DNA from: Pristionchus mayeri
Lineage: Eukaryota; Nematoda; Chromadorea; Rhabditida; Neodiplogasteridae
Length of the DNA stretch: 64,000 nucleotides
Direction of reading: 5' to 3'
Assembly: GCA_036245805.1 (NCBI GenBank)
Contig: BTRK01000005.1
Location: 34,515,469 to 34,579,468 of the forward strand
Shown here in pieces: positions 35,966-48,190 of this stretch. The translations under genes and the position numbers were made by a program. The notes under the pieces are model-generated. The model was not told the DNA's origin, searched no databases, and saw only the letters and a program-made list of their open reading frames with translations. The first letter of the stretch is position 1; each line of letters opens with the position of its first letter.

Positions 35966-36135
35966 CAGCAAGCACTGGCTAATCAAAGATTCGATTACGA
36001 AGAATCCGGTGAGTGCGATCTCTTCATTCTGCACACTCTCACCGGTGAGATCAACGAGAGACTGTGTAAATTGAAGAGAGCACTTTAGCCCAGATCTCCT
36101 TTGATCCGGTTTATTCCCATGACTACGGGAGAGTC
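35966..36135 (+). promoter_or_regulatory. Conserved promoter block of C2
   Basis: Matches the C1 upstream region: GCACTGGCTAATCAAAGATT (35972) and GAGCACTTTAGCCCAGATC ... TTTATTCCCATGACTACGG (36069-36128), ending about 115 bp before the ATG. The CTTATCA of C1 is changed to CTAATCA here. Confidence 0.5.
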
Positions 36136-36244
36136 GGACCTTCCGAGATGTGGTGCAGTAGTCCCCGAGTAGGCATCTCAGACGGTCCGCTGACAGTTCT
36201 CTGTTCGAGGACTCTCACCTGATTCTCTTCTTCTTCCTTCCACA

Positions 36245-37939
36245 ATGAGACTCGCCTCTCAACTTGTGCTGCTGACACTGTGCACAATCAATGAGGTTAG
36301 TTCTGATTAGAGTTTCGAAAGTATGCTAGCTTAATATCAGATAACTGCTCTATGTTTCGTGAACGAAACGGTGAACTCGAAAAGGGAAATGCTCGAGCCA
36401 GGAAAACCACTTCCAGTAGTCGACGACTATCACTGCAAGATTCTCTGCACTCAGAATGCTAAGGTATGCCTTTTCTCGGATACTATCATATTTGGGAATG
36501 TACGCATATTTTTATCATTAAATTTCACCTTTTGAGAACAATATTTGCAGTGTCAATCGTACATCCACCAGTTTGATCATTGTGCTCTTCTTGGTGAATT
36601 TGTGTCGACGTTCCAGTGCAGCGTTCCAAGCGTCGAAATGGTCAAGAAGACAGACAGCGCGGCATGCACAGGTACCAAGGAGCTATTTATCTTCGCACTC
36701 GATTTGTACATCGATTTGTTATAGTCTTTCTGTATCATACACAATTTTTTTAAAAAATCGATTAAAACATACAAATTATTCTTCAGAGAAATTGCCCGAG
36801 AAGTCAATCGCCGAGGGTCACATTCGCAATCCGGTTACCACTGCTGGATACATGTTCCCGATCGATCCTACCCAAATCATGTTTGTTTGCGGCAAAGGCT
36901 TGTACATTATCGAGTAAGCGATTACGTCATATATAGTCTTATTAATCGCTACTCGTAGTGCTACACTACCCGATAAGTCTTATGTAATTCTCGCAAGTAC
37001 ACGCGACACTCAGCTGACGTGGGATGATCTGCTCGGGGCATGGATTCTGACACGTCGATGGAGTTTGTCAATGAGCGAAAATATGTTCCAAAATACTCCT
37101 TAAAGACCTAATGTTAGGATCTACATTCGAGCTGCTCAGTGCATTAGGCCATCAGATGCGGAACGGGGTGAGTTGGTTTCAACTCGCGGCACATTACATG
37201 ATGGTTAGAAAGCGCGTGCCATAAGCACATGTACGGTGTCATTTTCAATTCATAATTGATCCTATACCTTCAATTATCGCATTTGTTATCTTGCCAAAAA
37301 ATAAGACATTTTTTTCAACATAATTTTCAGTATCGACTTCAGCTTGCGGAGGGAAGATTCCGATGTTCGCAACGCCATCTACCCATAAAGACGCATTCGA
37401 AATTAGGGTAAATGTATATAACAGTTATAACAAAACAAATATGTGGGGTTGAAGACAGCTTTAGCCTGACATTTTCAATTTTGATGCAGGCTTGGAGGCT
37501 ACGTCCAGTCTGCTTTCCAATCCCTTTTTTAAACTTTAGTTCGTACTTCGAACAAAGTATCATTGATATTGTTATATAATCATTAATTTGTTTGAAGAAG
37601 GCATTCGAGAGTGGAACCAAATCAAAGTGCTTTCAGAAATACGGAAGTAATTCAGCTTGCGGAAATGTGAAGGGAAAATACAACATGCTGTGAGTCATAG
37701 CCAATTTATGAATATTTCAGCAAAATGATTACAATGAACAAAACATGAGATTCAGAAGGGCGATCATTTAAAATAACATACGATACACTTTCAGGTATTG
37801 CCCGATTGGTGCTGATTGCACTTCCATGGGCTACCCTGCAGCGTCAGTGCAATGTCTCTACGGCCAGTGGTGGGGTCACAACTCGGACGACGGCAATACT
37901 GAACAACTCTCGAATGCCATGTGTGCATATAAAAAGTAG
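36245..37939 (+). CDS. Secreted cysteine-containing protein C2, paralogue of C1
   Basis: ATG at 36245 (MRLASQLVLLTLCTINE, signal peptide). Exons 36245-36295, 36341-36463, 36551-36671 and about 36787-36915 match C1 in length and phase. Later exons contain YIRAAQCIRPSDAER (37120), SACGGKIPMFATP (37335), KCFQKYGSNSACGN (37630), and the last (37797-37939) reads YCPIGADCTSMGYP ... SVQCLYGQWWGHNSDDGN and ends TAG. The cysteines of C1 are kept. The donor after the fifth exon (about 37060) is not a clean GT site, so that junction is uncertain. Tandem duplication with retained promoter block suggests both copies are expressed. Confidence 0.7.
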
Positions 37940-38368
37940 AGACGACCATCAGAAAATAGCATTCTCATTCGCCCCATTTCTCAAGTTTCCAATGTCCCAG
38001 AATATCAGAATATTCATTGGGATTCATGGTAGCAGGTACTTAGATGTCGCATGATTTCGACAGCACAAGCGATGTAATCTTTTCTTTGGGATCGTAGTGG
38101 GAACATAGACAATCGGGATCATGTGTGTTCAATAAAGCGATAAAATGCTTGTAATAACGTTCATAATCTGCTTTTTGTTGATTTTCTCCATATTATGATC
38201 CATACAGTTATTGCATTTTATAGGGACGCAGGATTGGGAAATCCTACATATGCAGCGTTCTCTTAAATTTACAAAATGAATTCACAATTTTTTGTCACAA
38301 AATGCATTTTACTTTAGCTCGGAACGACCTGTGAGCCGTTACACAATAATAGATAAAATGAATTGCAT
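37940..38368. other. 3' flanks of C2 and the LRAT gene
   Basis: Convergent intergenic region. AATAAA at 38132 is a plausible poly(A) signal for C2. Nothing else seen. Confidence 0.4.
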
Positions 38369-39858
38369 TTAGCTCCTCCTTTCCTCATCTTCCTCATGCT
38401 TGCTCGAGAGGGCCCTTCCTATCAGATATGCTGCTCCTCCGATGATTCCTCCGACTGCTGCGACTGCCACTACTGAGCCCACGATAGTCTTCGTTTTGTC
38501 GACCTGTAAAATACCAATCACTTATTTCGATTTTCACAAATTTTGAGCAAGATTGATATGCATTTCGAAACTGTTTGAGGCAAAATAGGGCTTATTTCGA
38601 AATTGAATGGCTTAAAAATACGCTATGATTTCGATATTTTACTAATTATCGAAATACTAAGATCGTTAATGATCGAATCTAAAACTACCTGTCCGGATCG
38701 CTTCTTTCCGTACCGGCAATAGTTAGCCAAGTGTTCACAGTTGTTGGTGACCAGGTTGTAGCCGCCTTTGCCCACATGAAATTTTGACGACTTTTACTTT
38801 ATTGAATTTTGTGTAGTTTGCATCATGATCACTGCACGTGAAAAATTACATCAATGGGCTGCATTACCATTTTCTTGGCCGATTCGAGAATCTCCTCCAC
38901 TCTTCGAGGAGTGTCACTGAAAATAATACATTCTTTTTCGATTTGATAGTCAGTCCCTACACTTCATCCCATCCATTGTTCTTCCTGCAGGGGCATCCAC
39001 GAGCGACCAGTTCGAGCACCTCCCATTGGACCTAAACAGGAGAACGGGTGGAACACCGACCATATCCTGTTGTACACCAAGGCATCCTCGAAACTTAGCA
39101 CTTGTGTACTATAGGATTTTCGAAGTTCCGAACTCTATTTCTCGTTTTCAACGAGCTGTAACTTATCTCGACGTTTCCAGAGATTTCACCGATAGCCATC
39201 CTCGTCGTTCCGCTGAGATCTGAATAATATATTATTTTGAGCACTTTTTAATAAAATTGTTATTTGCGATACTTTTTTGAGAAGATCTCATGATCACATG
39301 CAATTTCGAAATAGCTAGAATTATCTAGTGAATGAATGTTAAATGCCAATGCAATTGAACAATTATTACTCTCATTCGAATAGTGGAGCACTTGGTGTAC
39401 TCCCTTGTGGATGCCCATGTAGACTGCCCAGTGCTGGAAAGAGCATCCCCGAATGCACGAGATTCAGATTTATTGATGTGATTAATTCAAATATGTAGCG
39501 CATGTAGTTCTGTAAACGGATTTTCAACTCCTTGTTGCATACACACTCTGAATCGTCCTGTGATAGAGTATAGTAAATTTATAGACTAAGGACCGTTTAG
39601 TGGAATCCATTATGTAGCCACTGCAATATTAGTAAATTCATCCATTTTATTTTGGTTCAAGTTTGTTAACCGACGGCCGCTTACGTGGTACAGCCCGTTC
39701 CTCAAACTGGATGAGTTACCGCGACTGGAAAGACTCTGATATTGAAACTTCTAAAATTATTGATTAAACAACCTGAACTCGATTAGATCTCCAGGTTTCA
39801 AAATTTTGACTAAATCTCTCCAGAGCATATAGTCGGATATGAGCTCGCTTGAAGACAT
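38369..39858 (-). CDS. LRAT-domain (lecithin retinol acyltransferase-like) protein with C-terminal membrane segment
   Basis: Minus-strand multi-exon gene, ATG at 39858. Exon 1 (39858-39773) ends KPGDLIEF, exon 2 is 39733-39685, and exon 3 starts at 39433 with HWAVYMGIHKGVHQVLHYSN, which holds the LRAT catalytic His. Later exons give CRKNNGWDE (about 38985), DTPRRVEEILESAKKM (38915-38865) and GYNLVTNNCEHLANYCRYG (about 38775-38715), with the nucleophile Cys in NNCEH. The last exon (38502-38369) is a Val/Gly/Ala-rich membrane span followed by an acidic-basic tail. The family performs thiol-based acyl transfer or phospholipase reactions at membranes (LRAT, HRASLS). Both catalytic motifs are intact. 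The substrate cannot be told. Confidence 0.85.
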
Positions 39859-40696
39859 CACTCGTGTCCTGTTCCAATTTGTTAAATAAACGAATTATCG
39901 AGAACGAAAAAAAGTGTTTATGCGATGCGCGCCAAACCTCATGTGAAGTGGTGAAAACAAGATACGTTTAGAGAGAAGGCGAGCCCTTATCAGTGAACAA
40001 ACAACACGTCTTTCACTTTCGAAATTATTCGGGAAAATAAATGAAATCGCAAACGAGTGCGCAATATTAAATATGAAAGGAAATTGAAAGTATGTTCTTC
40101 CAAAACACACTCATGCATTGAATTTCTGGCAATGCGATATTGAATGATCACTAGAGAATGAACATTGTAAAACAGGTTGTGTTATCAAGTGAGGACATCG
40201 GAATATACGACTAAATAGACATAAATAATGCATATAAGCGTGGCTGAAATAAGTACTATCTAGACATGTTATAGTGATTTTTACCAATTTCCGTGATCGA
40301 GTAATAATATTGGATGAAAATTGAATTAGCGCAAAATACACTAGAGATAAGAGGTTTTAGTGGAAAATCGCATGATCGAAGTTGATATACACAACGATCA
40401 ACACGTGAGAGCAATACTTATAGAAAATGTATTACATTTGCACAATTCGAATTCTTTATTAATTAAGTATTATAATATACTGTTCATGTTCGTTCGACGT
40501 TATATTCCCACTTTTCCATTCTCACTATTACCGTCCTTTCCAACAGAGGCAACACTGACTGACTGCGCACTATATTAACTGATTGTGAGGTCAAGTCAGT
40601 TACGGTAATGCATATGGTAAAAGGTGGAAAGGACGCTCAGTGAGCCCCGCTATTTCAAGCATAATTTGAATGTGGTTGTTGATATCCGGGTAAACT
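39859..40696. other. Intergenic, nothing recognised
   Basis: AT-rich. Several 65-75 codon frames on both strands have no matching paralogue or splice context. Upstream sequences of the LRAT gene (left) and of D1 (right) must lie here. Confidence 0.5.
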
Positions 40697-42006
40697 ATGC
40701 CGATGTACTTTGAAGACCTTCCGTGGAATTTCGTCGGTAAACTTTGGAGTTTGTTGGATGTCAAGTCTCTTTCGAGAATGAGAGAAGTAAGCAATTGACT
40801 TCCCGCCTTTAAATGCAACTATTGATTTGAAGGTGAACGCGCTTGCTAAAAATTCGTCGAAATCTCACTCAGAACTTCAGATATGATGATTGGTCTCTTC
40901 AAATTAATGGTGAGAGTTTCTCAAATTATGTAGTATGTAAGTTCATAAATTTGAAGATCATGATAATTTCAGGAAACGGAAAACGAATTCACTGGTGAAT
41001 TAGTGGTGCATGGTAAAATGCGATTAGTATGGATTTCCAGATATCAGATTTATCGTCAAAATTGCTCGGCATTACATTCGTACAACCTTTCAATTACCAG
41101 ATGCGGACAAATTGTAATGTGTTTAGTAAACGCGCATGTTACTAATATGCTTCAGATTCTGGCGTATAACAATAACTCTGAGAACGCAATTTTTGGTTTC
41201 ATGAAGTCGTTTATCAAAGCAAAATCACTCGAAGTTATTCAATTCAAAAACGTAAACTCGGATTCAATACGAAAGTGGTCACAAGCTTTAGAAGGCGCTT
41301 CTTGTACAATGGCCAATATTATTTCGAACAATCATTTTGATTTGTGAGTTTCTGAACAGATAGACAACCACCATTCACAGTTTTAAGCCAATCTTCGATA
41401 TGTTTTTTCAAAAATATTGCGACGGAGGGAGTAATAATTTCTCTATATTCAATAACTAGAGGTGCGTGCATCAAAAAGTAGAAATTATGTGTATCATGTC
41501 GCAATGATTCTTGCAAATTAAACAATGAGATTTTCCAGATTTTATATCGATTCTTGCGGAACTTGCTCATTTGGTGAAAAATATTAACCTCTATCCGCAA
41601 AATGCAAATGAACTTCCGGTCCACGCCGTATCGATCGTTATGACTATTCTGAGCCGAAAATGCGAGGTACTCTACATGAGCCCGGATTTCCATAGATTTC
41701 ACTCATTAGATGTGGAACAACTTCTTCAAGTAAGTATTTCATTTCTAAATTCAAAATTAAGGAGTGTGGTATACCATCTAACTATTTTTTAAAAGGATTA
41801 TAACTATTTTAGTTATCACATTAAATTTTCCAATCATTATTTATTTTTAATTTTTACAACGTTTTCAGTTCTTTCACCATCAGGGAAAGAAAGTTCAGTT
41901 TCATGCGTACGCAGAAAGTGAATATAATATTTGTCAAACCGGAATTTTCGGTGTGAGCATAACAATATATCAAGCATTACATATCAAACATCTGGATTTA
42001 AAATAA
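40697..42006 (+). pseudogene. F-box-like gene D1, probably decayed
   Basis: Exon 1 (40697-40786, 90 nt) encodes MPMYFEDLPWNFVGKL and then LLDVKSLSRMRE, an F-box-like N terminus. Further exons: 40833-40909, 40973-41113 (141 nt), 41156-41343, 41539-41730 (ending VEQLLQ) and a last exon from about 41870 to TAA at 42006 (FFHHQGKKVQFHAY). Compared with D3 and D4, exon 2 is one base short (77 against 78), and the exon 4-5 junction does not keep the reading frame. It may therefore be dead, or be spliced differently from my reading. The C-terminal half is conserved across the D family but unnamed. Confidence 0.5.
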
Positions 42007-42324
42007 AATTTGATTGATTTTTGCCTTATTTCTTACCTCTTATATTTCACGTCTCTAACGAGAGGCTCGAGCTGAGTTATGTAATGGAAGATAATGGAAC
42101 GAAAATTGAAAAATTATCTTTAACATTTCACGATTTACTCTGCATTTATTAGAATGTCTATTCTAGCTCGATTCTCTCGTGAAAATCGTAGTAAACATTT
42201 AACACACGTGAATGATATTGCACATATAATTTTTTGCCGTTATAAGTACATCATTTCTATCGGATCGAGTAAGGATTCGATTTCTGATATAAATGTAGTT
42301 TTTTACAAAATTGACTTATGTATT

Positions 42325-42428
42325 ATGTGTATTATGTATTGAATTGATCAATTTAAATATGAATATTATGTATTGAATTGATCAATTTAAATATGAATAT
42401 TATGTATTGAATTGATCAATTTAAATAT
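42325..42428 (+). repeat. 34-bp minisatellite, three units
   Basis: GAATTGATCAATTTAAATAT recurs at 42341, 42375 and 42409 (period 34). Similar, more diverged units continue after the palindromic element at 43447-43490, so the element lies inside the array. Confidence 0.85.
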
Positions 42429-43446
42429 GACGGCGGTCGCGTAAGAATCGAACAATGACCTGAAGGACCTGGCACATCGATTTGTGGAAATGGGTTCTTG
42501 AGGGTGCTGAACATCATGGTCAACTTCATTTTGATCCAACTCGATCGATAGAGCCAGGCTGCATGTAGGCTGCATCTGCCTTTCCCTACATAACTCAACA
42601 ACCGATTTAGGAATCAACTTGCACTTTTCACAGTAGTAAAATAAGATACATACGACTCTGTTAACACTAAATTAGCATATTTTGTTTTATGTTAACATTT
42701 GGATAAAACGGTTCTCAAATATAAGGCAGAAACCAAAGACGTGAACTATACAGGGAGATGCGCCTTGTGTCGAGGATCATTTTTCGTATACAGGGTAATA
42801 GGTTAGAGTTCCGCGTTTTTATGTTACATGCCATTTTCTACGTCATTTTTGGGCATTTCACCACTCTCTCTGCACAAAGAGTGACGAATGATGATATGTT
42901 TCACTCTGATCTATACCTCAGATCCAATTATTGTCAGGCGAGGGACCTGGAGAAGGCATTTGAGAGTGAAACATATCCTCATTCATTACTCTTTGTGGAG
43001 GGAGCGCGGTGAAATGCCCAAAAATGACGTTGAAAATGGCATGTAACATAAAAACGCGGAACTCTAACCTCTTACCCTGTATACGAAAAATGATCCTCGA
43101 CACAAGGCGCATCTCCCTGTATAGTTTACGTCTTTGGTTTCTGCCTTATGTTCCAGAACCTTTTTATCCAAATGTTAGCATAAAACAAAATATGTTAATT
43201 TAGTTTTAACAGAGTCGTAGGTATCTTATTTTACTACTGTGAAAATTTCAAGTTGATTCCTCAATCGTCTATTGAGTTATGTAGGGAAAGGTAGATGCAG
43301 CCTACGTGCAGCCTGGCTCTATCGATCGAGTTGAAGCAAAATGAAGTTGACCATGATGATCAGCACCCTCGAGAACCCCTTTCCACAAATTTTTGAAAAA
43401 TCGATGTGCCAGACATTGCTCGATTCTTACGCGACCGCCGTCATAT
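42425..43446. mobile_element. Foldback element, about 1.0 kb palindrome
   Basis: The left end TGACGGCGGTCGCGTAAGAA pairs with TTCTTACGCGACCGCCGTCA at the right end. Inverted identity runs almost to the centre near 42930, including TATACAGGGAGATGCGCC in both orientations. The two arms carry the same short open frame in mirror image, which is a by-product. No transposase. Confidence 0.85.
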
Positions 43447-43690
43447 GAATATTATGTATTGAATTTGTATTGGTCAATTTAAATATGAATATGCATTGAC
43501 CAATCAATCGTTGCACTCGCATCTCCGTTAGAAGAAGCTGAATGTTCCATTCTCACAGCAGAAGTGAAACGGATTGCTGAAATTATTGATTGGAATTGTT
43601 GATTGTTATTAATACTGACTATTGATTTCATTTATGGTCGCAAAAAGCTGAGGGATCACTCTCTTCATTTCCCGAACTCTGTCACATGTA

Positions 43691-45035
43691 CAGTCGCGCC
43701 AGAAAGTGAGTAGACGATTTTTATTTTTGATATAACTTTTGTTGTAGCTGATTTCGCAATTTGGATGTTGTGGTACTATATACCAAATCCATCGAGGAAT
43801 ACGATGAGTGCATTGCGTCATCAATCGCATCGTCGCTGATTGCGTAGTGATGACGCAATCAAAGAACACTTTTTCAAACATCCATTATTCTTACATAGAT
43901 GTATTCCTGCTGGCCAAACTTTCTGAGGTTGGAGTCGTGATTGAGGCCTACCCAGAATAATTTTTTGAAAGTGCTGTGCGGTCGCACATTGGCTGCAGCC
44001 GTGCTGCAAAAACGGGGTCCGAAATTCAGATCTCGGCTTCTATAATAGCTAGAGACTCGCTCAAAGTGTCAAAATGATCGCCATCATGACTCCAGATGAT
44101 CCTGAGAATATGATAACAATATCTCGAAATTTGCCCTCAGGGCATGGATAAATCACTTTTTCTGGATGGCCATATTTGGACATTCATAACTATGTGGAAA
44201 ATGCAGGTAAAAATCTGGTTTTTACATAGTTCAAAATGAATGTTCAAAATGTATTGAAGATCTGAATCCCAACTTTTTAGAGCGATTGGATATCTTTCCT
44301 GCCCGCGGCGATCGTTTTCCGGAGGTATACTAGGGTCGGGAAAACTTTGTTTACCCCTATGAGCGAGAGATTACAGGCGTAAACAAGGTGTTTCCCGGCA
44401 CTAGTATACCTCAGAAACACGAACGCCGCGGACAGGAAAGGTATCGAATCGCTCTAAAAAGTTGGGATTCAGATCTTCAATACATTATGAACATTCCTAA
44501 GCAAAAACCAGATTTTTAAATACATTTTTCGAAAAGTTATGAATGTCCAAAAAATGGTCATTCAAAAAAGTGATTTTTTCATGCCCTGAGGGCAAATTAA
44601 GATATTTTGTTTTCATATTCTCAGGATCATCTGGAGTCATGATGGCGATCATTTTGATACTTTGAGCGAGTCACTAGCTATTACAGAAGCCGAGATCTGA
44701 ATTTCGGACCCCGTTTTTGCAGCACGGCTGCAGCCAATGTGCGACCGCGCAGCACTTTCAAAAAATTATTCTGGGTAGGTCTCAATCACGACTCCAACCT
44801 CAGAAAGTTTGGCCAGCAGGAATAAATCTATGTAAGAATAATGGATGTTTGAAAAAGTGTTCTTTGATTGCGTCATCACTACGCAATCAGCGATGATGCG
44901 ATTGATGACGCAATGCACTCATCGTATTCCTCGATGGATTTGGTATATAGTACCACAACATCCAAATTGCGAAATCAGCTACAACAAAAGTTATATCAAA
45001 AATAAAAATCGTCTACTCACTTTCTGGCGCGACTG
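43691..45035. mobile_element. Foldback element, 1345 bp palindrome with TA target duplication
   Basis: CAGTCGCGCCAGAAAGTGAG at 43691 pairs with its inverse ending at 45035, both bordered by TA. The arms match almost to the centre near 44365, where GTTTACCCC and a GTAAACAAGG motif flank a small loop. The mirrored frames starting MFEKVFFDCVITTQS (43881 minus, 44845 plus) are a consequence of the palindrome. TA duplication and CAGT termini suggest mobilisation by a Tc1/mariner transposase supplied elsewhere. Confidence 0.9.
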
Positions 45036-45520
45036 TACTCTTCCTTACATTTCTAATAACCTTAATTTACAGGTTCCGAATTCAGTTGTGTAAGATACGA
45101 ATTTGTTTAGAAGCCATATGGAGCAGAATGTGTACTGATGGCCCTATTGCATGGACAAACTTTGATACTCCACCAGACGTTGACCATGATTCTTGAATAA
45201 GAGGTTACCTGTAAAGGAATTTTCCTGCATCCCATTTGAAAACCTGCTCGCGCCCTGTTGGACAACCGCCGTCAACCACTTCGTACTCGCCACAGTGCTA
45301 CAAGTAACTTTCTACCACTTAGAGATGTTCGTTGGTGTCTATAATGCGTTGTTCGTCCAGTTTCCATATACAAATCTTACATAAACTGCACAATACCAAT
45401 AGACAAATTCGTTTACGGACACTGTCAACATCCTTTAGAATACTCGTATCATTACAGCAAAGCGTCTTTTTTCCGGAGAAGCAGAAACTTAAATGAATTC
45501 ATTATTTGGCATTTTTGCAG
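45036..45520. other. Spacer between foldback element and D2 remnant
   Basis: A 63-codon plus frame (45193-45384) may be part of a decayed D-family exon, but I cannot align it with D1, D3 or D4. Confidence 0.3.
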
Positions 45521-45700
45521 AAGCACGCAGAGATAATGAAACGCGCCTTCCAAAGTTGTCGATGCTTGGACTTCCCGAAGGACGAGCTGACAATTGAGCC
45601 ACTTGTTTCGTTCCTGCAGCATCACCAACTATTTTATCATTTAATTAGTTTTCACTTGGAAAAAAGAGGATCGACATCCACATTAGCTTCATACAACCAC
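45521..45700 (+). pseudogene. D-family remnant (D2), one C-terminal exon
   Basis: After a TTTTTGCAG acceptor at 45520 the frame reads KHAEIMKRAFQSC ... TIEPLVSFLQ and then HHQ. This parallels the end of the D1 exon that closes VEQLLQ and the following HHQ/HHK exon. No N-terminal D exons are found immediately upstream, so this is a partial copy. Confidence 0.35.
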
Positions 45701-46038
45701 ATAGTTAGTGATTCGAAGTGGTTTTCTCCTGAGTATATTTTGTTCTGTTTAAATGCATATTGGATTTACGTTTACGATATGCTGGTGCATAGTACGTCGC
45801 CATACAGGTTATCTCATTAATACGCAATGTCCACGCACTCTGACCTGTAGGGCAGCTAGGAGATCCACAGAAGGGAGCGGTGCCATGGAATTCACAGATC
45901 TGAAAATTTATATATTTTTTATGTTATTAATTGTATACAATTCTCAGACTATTTCTTGTTTTTAGTTCCGATACTATCATAAGTCTAACTCATCAAGTCA
46001 GTGCTCTTCCCAACTTCCTTGACGACTTCATCTTTTAA

Positions 46039-46177
46039 CTAAGCTATTCCGTTACTTGCCTGCTCGGCTATGACATTAGTGAAAAGCAGAGTGAGGAAGA
46101 GGAGAAAAACTGAAATTTCATAATTGATTCAAATAAATTAAAGATAGACACTCACAACGAGTCGAATAGCCGAACAT
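46039..46177 (-). CDS. Tiny predicted secreted peptide
   Basis: ATG at 46177 (MFGYSTR), a donor GTGAGT, an acceptor TTTCAG about 50 nt later, then FFLLFLTLLFTNVIAEQ and a stop at 46039. The joined product is about 30 residues, nearly all signal peptide. It could be the 5' end of a longer gene if a second donor (GTAACG near 46055) is used. It is a weak call made from the splice signals and the hydrophobic core. Confidence 0.3.
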
Positions 46178-46732
46178 TGTACGATGAAGAACGATTTCCT
46201 TCCTCATTTATACTTGTCCATTCTCCCACGGCTCAGCAGATTCAATGTGAAGAGTGACTGTACAAATTTGCAAGCTTCAATCAGCAATGTTTCGAAATTT
46301 AACAATTTCGAATATCGAAGATATGATTATGAAACCGAATGGATGATAACGGTACTTTTACGATTAGAGAACAGTGAATGTTCATGAGAGGTTCCTCTCC
46401 ATTGATTGCACAACTGTGCGCCAAATATTGAGAGTTCTCTCAATACCCATCATTTTTGAATGTCATCGAATCAATGCCAGCTTTCACAGAGTTTGAATAT
46501 TTGCACGCCCTTCTTACTAAGTATAATTATTAGTATATTCGTGTCATGTTTTTTGTATGAATTTCAATATCATGGAGGATTACAGTACCTGGGCTGTGTT
46601 TACATTCACTTGTTTACTACACTTCTGATGTGGCTACTGTAGGAGTCTTGAAAGAGGCGGGAAGAAGGAGTCTTTCGTCAATGCCGCTATATGTGTTTCT
46701 CCAATTCATATAAATATTGTAATCAGTGAAAA
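46178..46732 (+). other. Upstream region of D3, homologous to that of D4
   Basis: About 180 bp before the D3 start (from ATTTCAATATCATGG at 46560) matches the D4 upstream region at 52385 (ACTTCAATATCATGG), with shared AAGAGGCGGGAA or AATAAGGCGGGAA motifs. This suggests duplication of promoter plus gene. Confidence 0.4.
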
Positions 46733-48171
46733 ATGCCGGATACCTTCTTTATAATGTCTCATAATGCCGCCTTCACAATATGCAGTTTCTTAGGTGTTGA
46801 ATCTCTCCTGAAGATGAGGCAAGTGAGATCGTTTTCCAAAGTATTTTCAAAGCTGCAACGGTTTTTTCAGGTCAATAAAGAAGCAAAGGAGATTGTGGAA
46901 ATTTCAGTTGACACTCTTCCCACGGTAATCAGCCAATTATGGGTGAAGGTATACTTTGTTTAAACACAACTATTCAAATCAGATACTTCAGGAGACTACA
47001 CATGAGACAGTATTCGAATTCCAAATACTTTGCCCAAACCATAGATTGAGATGGGTTGCATGTTGCTCTTTGGCTAAGAGTAAGTTGAACGCTGCCGACT
47101 TCAAGTGGAAATATAAATACATACAATTTCAATACAATTAAATAAATACAATTTCTATGTCAGTGGATAACTGGAATACATCCATTTTTGATTCTGTTAC
47201 AGATACTGCAAATCAAGCCTAAACCCCATCCAACAATCAATGTGCAACTCGATGAAGTTCCTCTTTAATGGGAAAGAATTTAATTATATCAAATTTAACA
47301 ATGCGCATGTTGAGACATTAGAAATGTGCTCCAAGATATTTTCCGGAGAATCCGTACATTACGTTGAGATTAATACAAATTTTTTGCCCAATTTCGATGT
47401 GTGAGTGTTAACAAATTATTTTTAAAATGTCGCACAATGTACGAACATCTTGCTTTTACGTATTTTACGTATATTATGTGTAGCCATGTCAAGCGATTTT
47501 ACAGTCGTCCAGCGAAAATATCGCAATGTGGTGTCGTGCTACTGCGTGGACTGGTAGACCCAAGTCCTTGCTTGACGTGGTTGCACCTTTACCTTTTACC
47601 CGGACTGCATAATTTCAGAAAATCTGCAGCGGAGTTTGTCGAAATGTCTAAACCGAAGAGAGTTACTTTGCTTCCGCGTTCTTTCACAGCAGGTAAGCAA
47701 TTGACGTATTACTTCGGCGGTGATGAAAATAAGGCAAAATCGGTTGAAGACGATTGTGTCCGTATCTAATTCGCCAACTCAATGGAATGATTCAGATTGC
47801 TTAAAATTACTACTTCAAATTGCTAATGTTGCCAAATCCATTTCTATTATCCCATTATACGAAACAACATAAGCAAATGAGACTGATATTGCGTCCATTG
47901 CAATTAATGTGTTTCGAAGAAATTGTGACGACCTGAAAATGGGAATGACGATGCCTTGCATTACCAAAACAGGCCTTGAAAAACTGATTGAGGTAAACGC
48001 GCATATTTATTTGAAAAGTAATTTCAAATTCACAGGGTTTGCATCACCTGAATAAGCGCTGTTATTTCTCTGCATCATAATGAGCTGATTGATATACCGC
48101 AAATTGGAGCATACAAAATAATTGAAAGAGGGCAGGAAATTTGCATTCATCATCAAGATTTTAAAATATAA
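46733..48171 (+). pseudogene. F-box-like gene D3, decayed
   Basis: Exon 1 46733-46822 (MPDTFFIMSHNAAF, then LGVESLLKMRQ, F-box-like). Exon 2 46871-46948 (VNKEAKEIVEISVDTLPTV). Exon 3 from 46992 (ETTHETVFEFQILC), without the donor used by D4. A later exon has EFNYIKFNNAHVE and ends near 47400. A C-terminal part contains DIASIAINVF and TKTGLEKLIE, then a last exon with GLHHLNKRCYFSAS. Lesions: a frame difference near 47215-47265 relative to D4, TAA within the exon near 47870, and TAA after FSAS near 48075, although homology continues to 48171 (EICIHHQDFKI). The product, if any, would be truncated. Confidence 0.55.
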
Positions 48172-48190
48172 ACTAGCGTGATAAAATATT

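Noticed and set aside
43609..45093. Two matching frames starting MFEKVFFDCV on opposite strands
   Set aside because: They are mirror images created by the 1345-bp palindrome and have no similarity to a transposase.
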